NCBI GenBank assembly: GCA_963779845.1
Contig: CAVZZV010000001.1
Span: 124,001 to 188,000, forward strand
Reading direction: 5' to 3'
DNA length: 64,000 bases
Source: CAVZZV01 sp963779845
Lineage (GTDB): Bacteria > Bacteroidota > Bacteroidia > Bacteroidales > GCA-2748055
Shown piece after piece: positions 1 to 9,424 of the stretch (within the stretch, counting starts at the first letter, position 1; each line of letters opens with the position of its first letter). The translations under genes and the position numbers were made by a program. The notes below the pieces were generated by a model. That model was not told the origin of the DNA. It worked only from the letters and a program-made list of their open reading frames with translations, and did no database searches.

Positions 1-222
1 ATAGGCAAGTTGTGTGGAGTCTATCAATCCCAGTGACTCCCCTTTCCTGATCGATGAACCTTCCTCTATATCCAAACTAATAATTTCCCCGGTGACTTCG
101 GATGAAATGATTACATCTTCGGTTTCAAAGTTTCCATAGGCAAGGACTTCCTCCTCGTGGTTATTGCAAGAAAGGAGGATTATGGGAAAGCAAAATGAGG
201 CAAAGAATATTTTAAGGTCCAT
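1..222 (-). CDS. HlyD-family efflux adaptor, N-terminal part (cut by window edge)
   Basis: The first 74 codons of a minus-strand gene are visible; the rest lies left of the window. The product starts with a lipoprotein signal ending in LLSC, then an acidic linker, then a biotinyl-lipoyl-like stretch (VTGEIISLDIEEGSSIRKGE) typical of the periplasmic adaptors of RND and ABC-2 type efflux pumps. It follows a TolC-like gene by about 40 bases in the same direction and presumably forms one operon with it and the TetR gene upstream. The adaptor would bridge an inner-membrane transporter, probably encoded further left, to the TolC channel. Family is confident; the pump type is not visible. Confidence 0.8.
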   Translation of the reverse strand, partial: MDLKIFFASFCFPIILLSCNNHEEEVLAYGNFETEDVIISSEVTGEIISLDIEEGSSIRKGESLGLIDSTQLAY

Positions 223-263
223 AATTATGACGGGTTAATTTTTTAAACGTTAAATTTCAATGT

Positions 264-1559
264 TCATCTTTCCAATTGTTCTACTTTAGCCGTAATAAGG
301 CTTCCTTCAAGGAATTTATAATCGGCAATTGCCTTCTGCAACAGTATTTCTTCGGTTTTTAATTTCATTCTTGTTATGCGCTCCTCATTCACTACTTTCA
401 GGTAATCAATGGTTTTAATACTGCCATATTCAAGCAGGGAATAGTAAGTCCCGGACACTTCCTCCCGAAGATCCAGCATCTCTTTTAAGCTGGAAATATT
501 GTACAAGGATCCCGATATTTGAACCTTTTGGTTTATCAGGGCTTCATCGACATTTTCCAGAAAATCATCCTTATGGTTCCTTAGGATATGCGATTCAAGG
601 GTAATATTTGCCTTTTCCCTTTTAGCCGAGTTCCAGTCCCATAAATTCCAGGTAAGTCCGGCACCAACAATGTACCAGGAATCAAATTCATTTTTTAGCA
701 TATTCAATCCCGGATTCCCATATCCCAACTGACCAAAAGCATAAACAACCGGAATCCTCTTCGAGGAGGAGATTTCTGCAGATTTGTCAAGTCTCAGAAT
801 ATTCAGGTCGATTAATTCCAATTCATCCCGATCAATATCCGAATGGGATGGAATATCAAAACCGGTCAAAAGCAAGCTGTCCTTTCCTGAAACAGCTATT
901 CCTGTTGCCATTTCCAGAATCTGTGTGGCTGATTCCTTTTGAATAATAAGGTTTTTTAGCTGTTGCTCCAGACCCATTCTTTCGAGCTTGAGCATTTTCA
1001 AATCGGAACTGAGCATAGTACCCGCAGAGATGCCCGCTGAAATCAGATTTTCATTCTCTTTTAATTCGACAATCCCAAGGCGCAATATGTCCGCATTCCC
1101 CTGCAAGATCAGGATGGAGTAAAACAGGTCCTTCACCCTTCCGAGATCCTGATATAGTAGTTTTTCAACCTCTTTCCTGGAGATTTTATTGGCCAGCTCT
1201 TCCATTTGGAAACGTTTGCCCGTCATGCCTGCGTCATAAATATTCTGCTTCAGGTCGAGGCTTAGCTTGTACTGGTCTTTTGATGGAGAAGGGAAGTCGA
1301 AACCGGGTACAGGAATGCCGGGTTCAATTTGAATAACGTCGGATTGGTAGGTCATCTTCCCGCTAATATCCATGGAAGGCAACCATGAAGTTTTTATGTT
1401 TCTAATGGTATTCTCATAGATACTATCCAAAAGAGGCAGATCCTTTAGACGTGCATGATTTTCTACCGCTCCGTTAAGGAAGTGTTGAAGACTTAAGGTG
1501 TCCTGGGCATAGTTACCAACAGGAAACAATAAACAGATAATTATTGTTATCCACTTCAT
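264..1559 (-). CDS. TolC-family outer membrane efflux protein
   Basis: The 431-residue product begins with a signal peptide cleaved after about residue 19 (GNYAQ). The remainder is helical with the two repeated halves expected for outer membrane efflux proteins: long amphipathic helices near residues 100-235 and 320-430, with a strand segment around residues 290-310 (GAGLTWNLWDWNSAKRE) that resembles the second membrane-strand region. Length fits the family. The start overlaps the stop codon of the upstream TetR gene by 4 bases, which indicates translational coupling, and an HlyD-like gene follows. The three genes look like a self-regulated export operon; the substrate is unknown. Confidence 0.88.
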   Translation of the reverse strand: MKWITIIICLLFPVGNYAQDTLSLQHFLNGAVENHARLKDLPLLDSIYENTIRNIKTSWLPSMDISGKMTYQSDVIQIEPGIPVPGFDFPSPSKDQYKLSLDLKQNIYDAGMTGKRFQMEELANKISRKEVEKLLYQDLGRVKDLFYSILILQGNADILRLGIVELKENENLISAGISAGTMLSSDLKMLKLERMGLEQQLKNLIIQKESATQILEMATGIAVSGKDSLLLTGFDIPSHSDIDRDELELIDLNILRLDKSAEISSSKRIPVVYAFGQLGYGNPGLNMLKNEFDSWYIVGAGLTWNLWDWNSAKREKANITLESHILRNHKDDFLENVDEALINQKVQISGSLYNISSLKEMLDLREEVSGTYYSLLEYGSIKTIDYLKVVNEERITRMKLKTEEILLQKAIADYKFLEGSLITAKVEQLER

Positions 1560-2179
1560 TTTCTTACAGTTATTGATTCCAGAAAATATTGTTTTATGTA
1601 TTCTCTGCGTTGGTTTATAAAAGCGATGGTCTTTGCCTGCTCATGATCAAAAAATAACCCCTCGAAAATAGGTTTGGCTATAAAAGGAAAGAAAATCAGG
1701 CTAATAAGGTTGACCAGAATGTTGTTTGGATTTGCCTTTTTTAAAATACCATTTTCCATGGCATCTTCTATTTCCAGAATAAATTTATGAGGATTCAGCC
1801 CCTTTTTCTGTAAGTTTTTAATCAACAATTCAGGATTAACCTGGATTTCATGCAATATAAAGATTGGAAAGAGCGGATTATCCGAAAGCAAATTAAAATA
1901 AATGTCGATGATTCTCGTGAATTTCTCCTGGATTCTTATTTTGGAATCGATCACCTCCATTAATGCTGGAATGAAGATTTGAGATACCTTTTCAAAAACC
2001 AGTTGAAACAATTTGTCTTTGGTGCGAAAATAATAATTCAATGAAGGCCGGTTAATTCCTGCTTCAGTTGCGATATCCTGCATTGAAGTTGCAGCATATC
2101 CCTTCCTTACAAAAACTTTGGTGGCGGAATCAATTATCCTGGATTCCATTTTTCCTGAAATCTTTGGGCTCACTCCCAT
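1556..2179 (-). CDS. TetR/AcrR-family transcriptional regulator
   Basis: This 207-residue protein has the TetR N-terminal helix-turn-helix at about residues 15-60 (ATKVFVRKGYAATSMQDIA, then EAGINRPSLNYYFRTKDKL), followed by a variable all-helical ligand domain. It is the first gene of a minus-strand operon with the TolC-like and HlyD-like genes and overlaps the former by 4 bases. Its likely job is to repress this operon, and perhaps the divergent M28 peptidase gene, by binding the palindrome at 2202-2215 just upstream of its start. The inducer cannot be read from the sequence. Confidence 0.9.
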   Translation of the reverse strand: MGVSPKISGKMESRIIDSATKVFVRKGYAATSMQDIATEAGINRPSLNYYFRTKDKLFQLVFEKVSQIFIPALMEVIDSKIRIQEKFTRIIDIYFNLLSDNPLFPIFILHEIQVNPELLIKNLQKKGLNPHKFILEIEDAMENGILKKANPNNILVNLISLIFFPFIAKPIFEGLFFDHEQAKTIAFINQRREYIKQYFLESITVRK

Positions 2180-2201
2180 AAAAAGAAAATATTAAAGATT
2201 C

Positions 2202-2215
2202 TGACAACTATGTCA
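2202..2215. promoter_or_regulatory. candidate TetR operator palindrome
   Basis: TGACA-acta-TGTCA is a perfect inverted repeat with 5-base arms, 23 bases upstream of the TetR start codon in the divergent intergenic region. Position and symmetry fit an autoregulatory operator. Binding is inferred, not shown. Confidence 0.45.
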
Positions 2216-2287
2216 AACACCAGTGTAAAACTACGGCTAAAATAGTAATTAACCAAACTTTAGCATAAATTTTTAAAATAAATCCAC

Positions 2288-2295
2288 TATTTTTG
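2288..2295 (+). promoter_or_regulatory. promoter -7 element for the M28 peptidase gene
   Basis: TATTTTTG matches the Bacteroidota -7 consensus TAnnTTTG exactly and lies 24 bases before the start codon. A clear TTG is not present at the usual upstream distance, so the -33 element is weak or absent. Confidence 0.5.
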
Positions 2296-2319
2296 AGGCC
2301 TTTAAAATCATATTTATAG

Positions 2320-4083
2320 ATGAAAATATTCATAACGTTCCTTTTTACAATATTAATTTCAGCTTCCTGTACTGTCAAATACAATTCTGCAATCACTGAA
2401 AACGATTTAAAAGACCATCTCCGGTTTCTCGCTTCTGACAGTTTAAAAGGCAGGAGTCCAGGAACCCCTGAGGATTCGGTATCCATTGACTATATTGCCT
2501 CGGAGTTTAACAAATATGGCCTCGAACCTTATTTCGCGGAGGGTTATGTTCAGAAGTTTGACATTATTCAAAATATTTCTGCATCGGATTCGAATGCCCT
2601 GATTTTTGACGGAACATCGTATGCTCAGCACGAGGAATTCCTTCCCAGAAACTTTTCTGCCAATGCCAATCTTTCGGCAGAAATCGCTTTTGCCGGTTAC
2701 GGTTTCAATATTGAAACCGACTCCTTCACCTGGAACGACTATTCGAATAGTGATTTAGATGGCAAATGGGCAATGATCCTTTTAGGCGAGCCGGAAAATA
2801 AAGAGATATTTATGAGCCGAAGCCGCGAAAGGGATAAGGCTATGCTGGCAATGGACAAGGGCGCAGCGGGAGTGTTGTTTGTTGCCGGGAAGGAATACGA
2901 TCCTACCGACAATATTGAGCATCCCGGAGGTAACGAGCCGGCCTTAAATATACCGGTCATTCAGATCAAAAGAGATCTGGCCGATCGCATTCTTGCATCC
3001 GTGAATTTCACTCTCGGGGAGCTCGAAAGCAGTATCATCTCTTCCGGTTCTACCGGAGTTATTTCTGTGGATAAAATACTTGAAGCCGAAATCAGGATGA
3101 ACAGAAATTATTCACATACAGGAAATGTGGCTGCCTGGCTGGAAGGTACCGATCCCGTTCTGAAGGATGAATGGATCATTATCGGGGCTCATCACGATCA
3201 TCTGGGTATGGGCGGGGAAGGCTCATCCTCACGTCGACCCGACACCATAGCTGTTCATTACGGGGCCGATGACAATGCTTCGGGAGTGGCCACTTTGCTT
3301 GAATCCGCGGCGTGGTTTGCAGGCAATAACATTCGACCTGCCAGAAGTCTGTTATTTATCGCCTTTGGAGCTGAGGAAAAGGGGATCCTGGGATCAAGGT
3401 ATTTCGTTGAGAACCCACATCTTGATCTGAAGAAGGTAGACATCATGATTAACGCAGATATGGTTGGCCGGATGAAGGAGGACTCCATTTTACAAATAGG
3501 AGGGGTAGGGACTGCAAGGGGCTTACGTGCTTTTCTTCAGGAAAAGAATAAAAATCATCATTTCAGGCTTGAATTCTCAGATGCTGGTTATGGCCCTTCC
3601 GACCATGCCTCCTTTTACAGTAAAGATGTTCCGGTCATTTTTCTTTCCACCGGACCTCACCAGGATTATCATACTCCATCGGACGTGGTGGATTCATTAA
3701 ACATGCCCGGAATTGTCATGGTATCCGAATTTATTACCGATGTTGCCACAGATCTTGCCAATGCCGACAGCATGCTCACATTTCAGGAAGCAGGGCCCAA
3801 GGAAAACACTTCCCGCAGTTACAGAAACCGGATAACGCTGGGTATTATGCCAGATGTTTCCGGGGACCCAAAAGAGGGCATGGAAGTCCTCGCGGTTACC
3901 AACGGCAAACCGGCAGATATGGGAGGAATGAAAAAGGGCGATGTAATTACCGCCATCGAAGGAAAAGAAATAAAGAACGTGTACGACTACATGTACAGGC
4001 TTAACAGCTTTAAGCCCGGCGAATCTATCGTGGTTCGGGTGAAGCGGAACAATGACTTTATTGATCTACTCATACAATTATAG
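2320..4083 (+). CDS. M28-family metallopeptidase with C-terminal PDZ domain, lipoprotein
   Basis: The 587-residue product has a lipoprotein signal (ILISASC, Cys17). A PA-type insert spans roughly residues 120-260. The M28 zinc core follows: GAHHDHLG (about 289-296), GADDNASG (D317/D318), FGAEEKG (E352/E353), NADMVGR, and the final His in HQDYHTPSD. All expected ligands of the two-zinc aminopeptidase site are present. Residues from about 505 form a PDZ-like domain (ADMGGMKKGDVITAIEGKE). It is likely an envelope aminopeptidase. The next gene starts one base after its stop codon and is probably co-transcribed. Confidence 0.9.
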   Translation: MKIFITFLFTILISASCTVKYNSAITENDLKDHLRFLASDSLKGRSPGTPEDSVSIDYIASEFNKYGLEPYFAEGYVQKFDIIQNISASDSNALIFDGTSYAQHEEFLPRNFSANANLSAEIAFAGYGFNIETDSFTWNDYSNSDLDGKWAMILLGEPENKEIFMSRSRERDKAMLAMDKGAAGVLFVAGKEYDPTDNIEHPGGNEPALNIPVIQIKRDLADRILASVNFTLGELESSIISSGSTGVISVDKILEAEIRMNRNYSHTGNVAAWLEGTDPVLKDEWIIIGAHHDHLGMGGEGSSSRRPDTIAVHYGADDNASGVATLLESAAWFAGNNIRPARSLLFIAFGAEEKGILGSRYFVENPHLDLKKVDIMINADMVGRMKEDSILQIGGVGTARGLRAFLQEKNKNHHFRLEFSDAGYGPSDHASFYSKDVPVIFLSTGPHQDYHTPSDVVDSLNMPGIVMVSEFITDVATDLANADSMLTFQEAGPKENTSRSYRNRITLGIMPDVSGDPKEGMEVLAVTNGKPADMGGMKKGDVITAIEGKEIKNVYDYMYRLNSFKPGESIVVRVKRNNDFIDLLIQL

Positions 4084-4084
4084 C

Positions 4085-4927
4085 ATGAACTGGAAAAAAA
4101 TACTTTTTTGGGCAATTGCCTTTATCATTACGATTGCCACTGCTGTTTATCAACGGACAACGGGACCAACCTATCCAAAAACCATTTCTTTTACTGCTGG
4201 TGGCAGAGAATATAAATATAACCTTCCCCGCAGTCAGAATGGTTATCAAGATGCTGTAATTGAACTGGAGGATGCCGGCAATGATATTTCCGGAAAGCTG
4301 CTATACCGGCGGTATAAAGTGAATGAAGCTTTTGATACCGTTGAATTCACAAAGAGGAACAGCAGCCTGGTGGCCGGACTACCCAAACAGCCTGCGGCAG
4401 GTAAACTGGAATACAAACTTCAGCTATATTCACACGGACAGGCAATAACTATAGATCCTCAGGAGCCGATAATCATCCGGTTTAAGGATGAGGTCCCGGC
4501 CTGGGTGCTTATCCCCCATATCCTCTTTATTTTCACGGCCATGCTCCTCTCCTACCTAACAGCAATTTACGCCCTGGCCGGCTATCCCTCCTATCGTTTT
4601 TATACCGGGCTTACCCTTATCCTTTTTCTTCTTGGTGGAATGATTCTGGGGCCGGTAGTTCAGAAATTTGCTTTCGGGGAATTTTGGACCGGGTTTCCAA
4701 GGGGAAGGGACCTTACAGACAATAAATCCCTGATAGCCTTTCTTTTCTGGGTCATCGCATGGCTTGGAAACAGGAAAGGTGCCAAAAGAAAATACCTTGT
4801 TTATATTGCGGTGCTTGCCAATCTGGCGGTGGCCATTATTCCCCACAGCGCAAGAGGGTCTGAACTGGATTATAATTCAGGGGAAATCCAGACCGGCTTC
4901 GTGTATCTTAAAAGCTTTTTTATGTGA
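4085..4927 (+). CDS. membrane protein of unknown function
   Basis: An open frame extends upstream to 4052, but the start at 4085 (MNWKKILFWA) is chosen because it lies directly after the M28 stop codon and places a membrane helix at residues 4-22. The 280-residue product then has an extracytoplasmic domain of about 120 residues rich in beta-type sequence, followed by four hydrophobic segments between about residues 140 and 265. I do not recognise the family. Tight spacing to the M28 peptidase gene suggests a joint role at the envelope, which is inference only. Confidence 0.75.
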   Translation: MNWKKILFWAIAFIITIATAVYQRTTGPTYPKTISFTAGGREYKYNLPRSQNGYQDAVIELEDAGNDISGKLLYRRYKVNEAFDTVEFTKRNSSLVAGLPKQPAAGKLEYKLQLYSHGQAITIDPQEPIIIRFKDEVPAWVLIPHILFIFTAMLLSYLTAIYALAGYPSYRFYTGLTLILFLLGGMILGPVVQKFAFGEFWTGFPRGRDLTDNKSLIAFLFWVIAWLGNRKGAKRKYLVYIAVLANLAVAIIPHSARGSELDYNSGEIQTGFVYLKSFFM

Positions 4928-5122
4928 TACTTTTCCTTGTTCTTTAAGGTTTATTGTTGGTAATAATGCACAAGATGTTACGCTACCCGGGTAATTATAA
5001 GTAGTCGCAATTTTCCGACAGGCAAACACGGCAGTTGTTTGAAGAAGCCTGGAGTAGGGATCACCATCTTTTCTGTTGCTTTTCTTTTTCACCATTCCAG
5101 TGACATAACTTTTCCGGGATGC

Positions 5123-5154
5123 AAAAAAAAAGCCGTCCTGATTGGAACGGCTTT
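5123..5154 (-). terminator. rho-independent terminator of the small lipoprotein gene
   Basis: On the minus strand an 8-bp stem (AAAGCCGT with ACGGCTTT) is followed by an uninterrupted run of eight U. It starts 23 bases after the stop codon of the 60-residue lipoprotein gene. Confidence 0.85.
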
Positions 5155-5176
5155 CCTTGATTATTCTACTGGAGAA

Positions 5177-5359
5177 TTACATAATAGTGTCTTCATAAGG
5201 TGTCATATCCTGAACAGTATCCTGATCAATTGCAGGTTGTTCTTCTTCGGGCATAACTTCCTCTGTACTTTCAACTTTTTCTGTTTTTGTCTGGCATGAA
5301 CTGAAAGAAATAAATGCAATAAATGCAAACAAAACAAACAATAGATAAACTTTTTTCAT
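5177..5359 (-). CDS. small acidic lipoprotein of unknown function
   Basis: This 60-residue protein has a clear lipoprotein signal: MKKVYLLF, a hydrophobic core, then ISFSSC with the lipid-modified Cys at residue 22. The mature part is 39 residues, strongly acidic and without aromatic residues except one Tyr, so it is probably a disordered surface or periplasmic tail. It has its own terminator downstream and a TAAGTTTG box (5407-5414, minus strand) upstream, so it is likely a monocistronic gene. I do not recognise a family. Confidence 0.75.
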   Translation of the reverse strand: MKKVYLLFVLFAFIAFISFSSCQTKTEKVESTEEVMPEEEQPAIDQDTVQDMTPYEDTIM

Positions 5360-5467
5360 GATGGTTTGGAATTAGGGCTTGTTACTTAAGGTTAATATAT
5401 TCATTACAAACTTACACTAAAAAATCCAATGAATGGTAATAAATTAAAAACATTTTTGAATACTAAC

Positions 5468-7264
5468 CTAAAGATACATAATACTTAATATGCCAACTGC
5501 CACGATCATGTAGATAATGGTAAGGGGGCCTCCTACCTTAAGGAAGTCGTTGAAAGAATAGTTTCCGGGACCATAAACCATTAAATTCGTTTGAAATCCG
5601 ATCGGGGTCATGAAATTTGCCGCCGATGCAAAGGCAACAACCAATATAAATGGAAGTGGCTCCAATCCCATATTGGCAGCCATGGTAAGTGATATTGGAA
5701 ACACGATAGCTGCTGCTGCCTTGCTGGTGATATAGGCAGCAAGAAGCGCAGTGATCAGGTAGATACCAAAAAGTAGTCCGACTTTTCCGAATGGCATAAA
5801 GACGGATATAATTGATTCAGCCAGCAGGTCGGCCGCTCCAGACTTTGTCATTGCTGCCCCAAGTGCCAGGGAAAGGACAATGATCAGGGCAAGATTATAA
5901 TCTATGCTCTTGCTCAGATCTTTAGGATTTGTTATTTTAAGGCTAAGTGAAGCAATTATAACCACCATCAGCCCCATGAATAATTTAATTACCCCAAAAG
6001 CGGAAAGTAGTATGGATAAAAGAAGTCCGCCTAAAAGAACCGTGGTCTTGTACCATTCCAATTTCACAAAACCACGGACTTTTGATATAAAATAAAAATC
6101 CATGGTCGTGTTTTCGGTTCGAACAAGGAAATTTTCCCCTGTAAAAAGAAGAAGCACATCCCCGGCCCTGAGGTTTAATGAACTTAGTTTCTCCCGTAGC
6201 TTCACTCCATTTCTGTGAATTGCGATGACTGCTGCATCATATTTACTCCTAAAATTTACCATTTTAACGGTTTTGCCAATAAGTGAGGAATTTTGGCTAA
6301 TGACAATCTCCACTATTTCCGTTTTTTTTCTTTTGCTCATCATCCCAACTTCAGGGAGTTGTAAACCGGCTTTTCCTTCCATAATTTGCGCGATAGAGGA
6401 AGTATCACCTGTAAAGACAAGGATATCATTCTCTGCAATAATAAAACCTTCCGAAAAAGTAATGATCTTCATCTCCTCACGGGTTATCTCCACCAGGGTA
6501 TATGATTTATCTCCTACAAATCCGGCCTGCTCGATACTTTGTCCTATAAGATGGGAGCCGGGTCTTACCTTTGCCTCAACAAGATATTCCCTGGTTGTAT
6601 TCACAAGGTCATCGTCTACCGCGGGATTATCGGGCAACAACCGGTAACCAAAAAATAGAATATAGAGTATCCCAATGACCATCATTGGCAAGCCCACAGC
6701 GGTAAAATCAAATATTTTGAGTGGTTCTAAACCCGGAATGATTTTTTGGTCCTCAACCAAACCATTTACAATAAGGTTGGTGGAGGTTCCAATAAGCGTT
6801 GCGCAACCTCCAAGTATGGCAGCATAAGATAAGGGCATGAGAAATTTCGAAGGGGAGATTTTTTTTCTTTTACACCAGCTGTTCACATAGGGCATCATCA
6901 CCGCTACCAGTGGAGTATTGTTTAAAAAAGAGGAGAGGGTGGTAATAATAATCAGCATCCTTCCTTGAAACCCCCGATAGCTGCGGGCATTTCTGAAAAT
7001 CCGGTCAAAGATCACTTCGATTACGGCCGTTTGTCGTATTATGTCCCCAATTAATAAGAGCATAATGACCACTGCAATTTGTTCATTTGCGAATCCGCCT
7101 AAAATCTCCTTTGGGGTAAGTACTCCAAAAAATCCAAGGATACTTACCCCTATCACAAATGTAAATGAAGGCCCGATCACGCCCCAGTAGAGGGAAACCA
7201 GGATAAATCCTATTACAATAAAAACAAGAATAAGATCGAAGCTGAACATATATTGGCTTGCCAA
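5468..7264 (-). CDS. SLC13-family permease with two RCK_C (TrkA-C) domains
   Basis: The 598-residue protein has the architecture of bacterial SLC13/CitM-like permeases with a central cytosolic insert: about five membrane helices (residues 5-200), two TrkA-C-like domains (about 215-295 and 300-385, the second with IGKTVKMVNFRSKYDAAV), then a second helical half. The helical halves carry SLC13-type motifs (FLNNTPLVAVMMPYV and AANFMTPIGFQTNLMVYG). These proteins transport anions such as sulfate or dicarboxylates with sodium; the substrate cannot be read here. A start at Met6 is possible. It is transcribed divergently from pepD. Confidence 0.85.
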   Translation of the reverse strand: MASQYMFSFDLILVFIVIGFILVSLYWGVIGPSFTFVIGVSILGFFGVLTPKEILGGFANEQIAVVIMLLLIGDIIRQTAVIEVIFDRIFRNARSYRGFQGRMLIIITTLSSFLNNTPLVAVMMPYVNSWCKRKKISPSKFLMPLSYAAILGGCATLIGTSTNLIVNGLVEDQKIIPGLEPLKIFDFTAVGLPMMVIGILYILFFGYRLLPDNPAVDDDLVNTTREYLVEAKVRPGSHLIGQSIEQAGFVGDKSYTLVEITREEMKIITFSEGFIIAENDILVFTGDTSSIAQIMEGKAGLQLPEVGMMSKRKKTEIVEIVISQNSSLIGKTVKMVNFRSKYDAAVIAIHRNGVKLREKLSSLNLRAGDVLLLFTGENFLVRTENTTMDFYFISKVRGFVKLEWYKTTVLLGGLLLSILLSAFGVIKLFMGLMVVIIASLSLKITNPKDLSKSIDYNLALIIVLSLALGAAMTKSGAADLLAESIISVFMPFGKVGLLFGIYLITALLAAYITSKAAAAIVFPISLTMAANMGLEPLPFILVVAFASAANFMTPIGFQTNLMVYGPGNYSFNDFLKVGGPLTIIYMIVAVGILSIMYL

Positions 7265-7469
7265 TTTAAGAGCTCCAAATTAGTCGTTTTCCAATTGATT
7301 ACCTAATATAATTAGGAATTTGGCCCTGAAAATGGTCTATAAATTTTATCTTTATGAACCCTCTTGGGGTCCTTCATCACTATTTCTCTTATAATCCGCT
7401 AAATACTGATGCCTGTAACAGTGTTACTCTAAAATCTGCCAAATGTCATGTCTGAATCTCAATTTTAGC

Positions 7470-7500
7470 TTGTTTATGCTCATTTTAAGTCTTTATTTTG
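7470..7500 (+). promoter_or_regulatory. probable promoter of pepD in the 312-nt divergent gap
   Basis: The gap 7265-7576 has no gene. It holds TTG at 7470 and TATTTTG at 7494-7500, spaced about 21 nt, giving a leader of roughly 70 nt before pepD. The -7 box has one base fewer than the TAnnTTTG consensus. I see nothing else clear in the gap. Confidence 0.4.
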
Positions 7501-7576
7501 CAAGTTCTGTAGAAATACAAAAAAGATATACTGCTACAGCTTTACCCTGTTAAGAAACCTTAATACTATTTTTTTT

Positions 7577-9034
7577 ATGAATATATTCGATCACCTGGTT
7601 CCTGAAGCATTATGGCACTATTTCGAAGAAATCCTTAAGATTCCAAGACCTTCAAGAAAAGAAGATAAGATACGTGAATATCTGGTAAATTTTGCGAAGT
7701 CACAATCATTATCCTGGAAAACTGACAAAGCAGGAAATCTGTTAATTTCGAAACCGGCTGCTCCCGGATTTGAAGACCGGAAGATTGTAATACTTCAAAG
7801 TCACCTTGATATGGTCGGTGAAAAAAATTCCGGAATCCGTCATGACTTTAATTCTGATCCTATAATTCCGCAAATTAGTGGTTCATGGGTCAAGGCAACC
7901 GGCACCACCCTCGGGGCAGACGATGGGATAGGGATAGCCGCACAATTAGCCATTCTGGCCTCTGATTGCGTCCATGGGCCATTAGAATGTTTATTCACTA
8001 TTGATGAGGAAACCGGGCTCACAGGAGCCAAGGCACTTGAACCAGGATTGATCCACGGCAGCATTTTGCTCAACCTTGATTCGGAAGATGAAGGGGAATT
8101 ATTCATCGGTTGTGCCGGGGGGGTAGATACAATCATCAGTTTCAATTTCAAAAAAAATCCAGTCCCTGCAGAACACCTTTCCCTGGAAGTAAGCCTTAAC
8201 GGGCTTACCGGAGGTCACTCCGGCGATGATATCCATAAGGGATATGGCAACTCAAACAAGATATTGGCTAGATTCTTATGGGAATCTGCCCTTGAATTTA
8301 ACATTCAATTACATCATATTGAAGGAGGAAATTTAAGAAATGCCATACCAAGGGAAGCGCGGGCAATCATAACCGTGGACCAAAAACTTTTGTCCAGACT
8401 AAAGGAGAAAATTGTCAGTTTCGAAAAAATTGTCCGAAGTGAGGTAAGGCACACAGAGCCTAAACTTTGTTTTCAATATAAAGACCATCCGGTTCCTGAA
8501 TTTATCATTAACAATGAGATCCAGTATGCTTTACTGAACAGTCTTCATGCATGCCCGAATGGCGTCATCGAATGGAGCAGGGACATCCCCGGACTGGTAG
8601 AAACCTCAAGCAATTTAGCCTCTATCCGTTGTAAAGATGATCTTATTTTCATTACTACCAGTCAGAGAAGTTCACTGGAATCTGCTAAAATTAATATTTC
8701 AAACCGAATTGCGGCCAATTTTCTGCTTGCCGGTGCAAAAGTCCGGCATACAGATGGTTATCCCGGGTGGGAGCCCAATACCGATTCAGAAATCCTTAAA
8801 ATAGCTTCGGCCTCCTACAAAAAATTATTCGATAAAGAGCCGAGTATAAAAGCCATTCATGCAGGTCTGGAATGTGGTTTGTTTCTGGAAAAAAATCCTG
8901 ATCTTGATATGATTTCCTTTGGTCCAACTATTAAAGGTGCCCATAGCCCAGATGAGCGGCTGGAAGTAAAATCAACAGAAAAGTTTTGGCTCTTACTTTT
9001 GGATATCTTAGAAAATATCCCGCAAAAAAAATAA
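7577..9034 (+). CDS. pepD: cytosolic beta-Ala-His / non-specific dipeptidase (PepD, M20)
   Basis: The 485-residue product matches PepD (Xaa-His dipeptidase) in length and order. It starts with HLVPEALWHYFEEILKIPRPS, then the M20 metal motifs QSHLDMV, TTLGADDGIGIA and the catalytic pair in DEETGLTG. A lid domain (TGGHSGDDIHKGYGN) follows, and the C-terminal HAGLECGLF and FGPTIKGAHSPDERL complete the metal site. It has no signal peptide, so it acts in the cytosol on dipeptides. Its stop codon directly abuts the stop codon of the convergent rubredoxin gene. Family assignment is firm. Confidence 0.95.
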   Translation: MNIFDHLVPEALWHYFEEILKIPRPSRKEDKIREYLVNFAKSQSLSWKTDKAGNLLISKPAAPGFEDRKIVILQSHLDMVGEKNSGIRHDFNSDPIIPQISGSWVKATGTTLGADDGIGIAAQLAILASDCVHGPLECLFTIDEETGLTGAKALEPGLIHGSILLNLDSEDEGELFIGCAGGVDTIISFNFKKNPVPAEHLSLEVSLNGLTGGHSGDDIHKGYGNSNKILARFLWESALEFNIQLHHIEGGNLRNAIPREARAIITVDQKLLSRLKEKIVSFEKIVRSEVRHTEPKLCFQYKDHPVPEFIINNEIQYALLNSLHACPNGVIEWSRDIPGLVETSSNLASIRCKDDLIFITTSQRSSLESAKINISNRIAANFLLAGAKVRHTDGYPGWEPNTDSEILKIASASYKKLFDKEPSIKAIHAGLECGLFLEKNPDLDMISFGPTIKGAHSPDERLEVKSTEKFWLLLLDILENIPQKK

Positions 9035-9196
9035 TTAATCCACCGGCTCAAAATCCGCCTTCGAAACTCCGCAAACCGGACAGTGCCAGTCATCAGGAAT
9101 ATCCTCAAACGGTGTTCCGGGAGGAATTCCACTATCAGGATCGCCCTCTTCAGGATCGTATACATAACCACAAACGGTACATTGATATTTTATCAT
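9035..9196 (-). CDS. rubredoxin
   Basis: The start at 9196 (MIKYQCTVCG) gives a 53-residue protein, the usual rubredoxin size; an in-frame Met ten codons upstream would add an atypical tail. The iron site is intact: C6-x-x-C9-G-Y-x-Y and C39-P-x-C42-G, with the conserved middle segment PPGTPFEDIPDDW. It carries single electrons, often to oxygen or peroxide reductases in anaerobes, which fits an anaerobic or microaerobic host. No redox partner gene is adjacent. It lies tail to tail with pepD with no spacer. Confidence 0.95.
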   Translation of the reverse strand: MIKYQCTVCGYVYDPEEGDPDSGIPPGTPFEDIPDDWHCPVCGVSKADFEPVD

Positions 9197-9424
9197 CGAT
9201 ACAAAATTAAGAGGGCAAAAATACAAATATCCCTATATTTTCCATATAATAAAGGTTATATTTTATCCCTCAGCCATATTCTAAATAATATGTAAATAAA
9301 GTCTGAATCCAGAAAATCAAGAACTTTATTCCCGTAATAATTGTTTAGATTTCTGTTTTGATCCTTCAGGAGCAGTTAATTATTTCTTATGCCTTTTTAC
9401 GTGAATCCAATGGATATTTAATTT

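Noticed and set aside
4764..5299. Several overlapping frames of 60-90 codons around 4764-5299 on both strands
   Set aside because: They overlap the membrane protein gene, the terminator and the small lipoprotein gene in other frames and lack start signals or composition of real genes.
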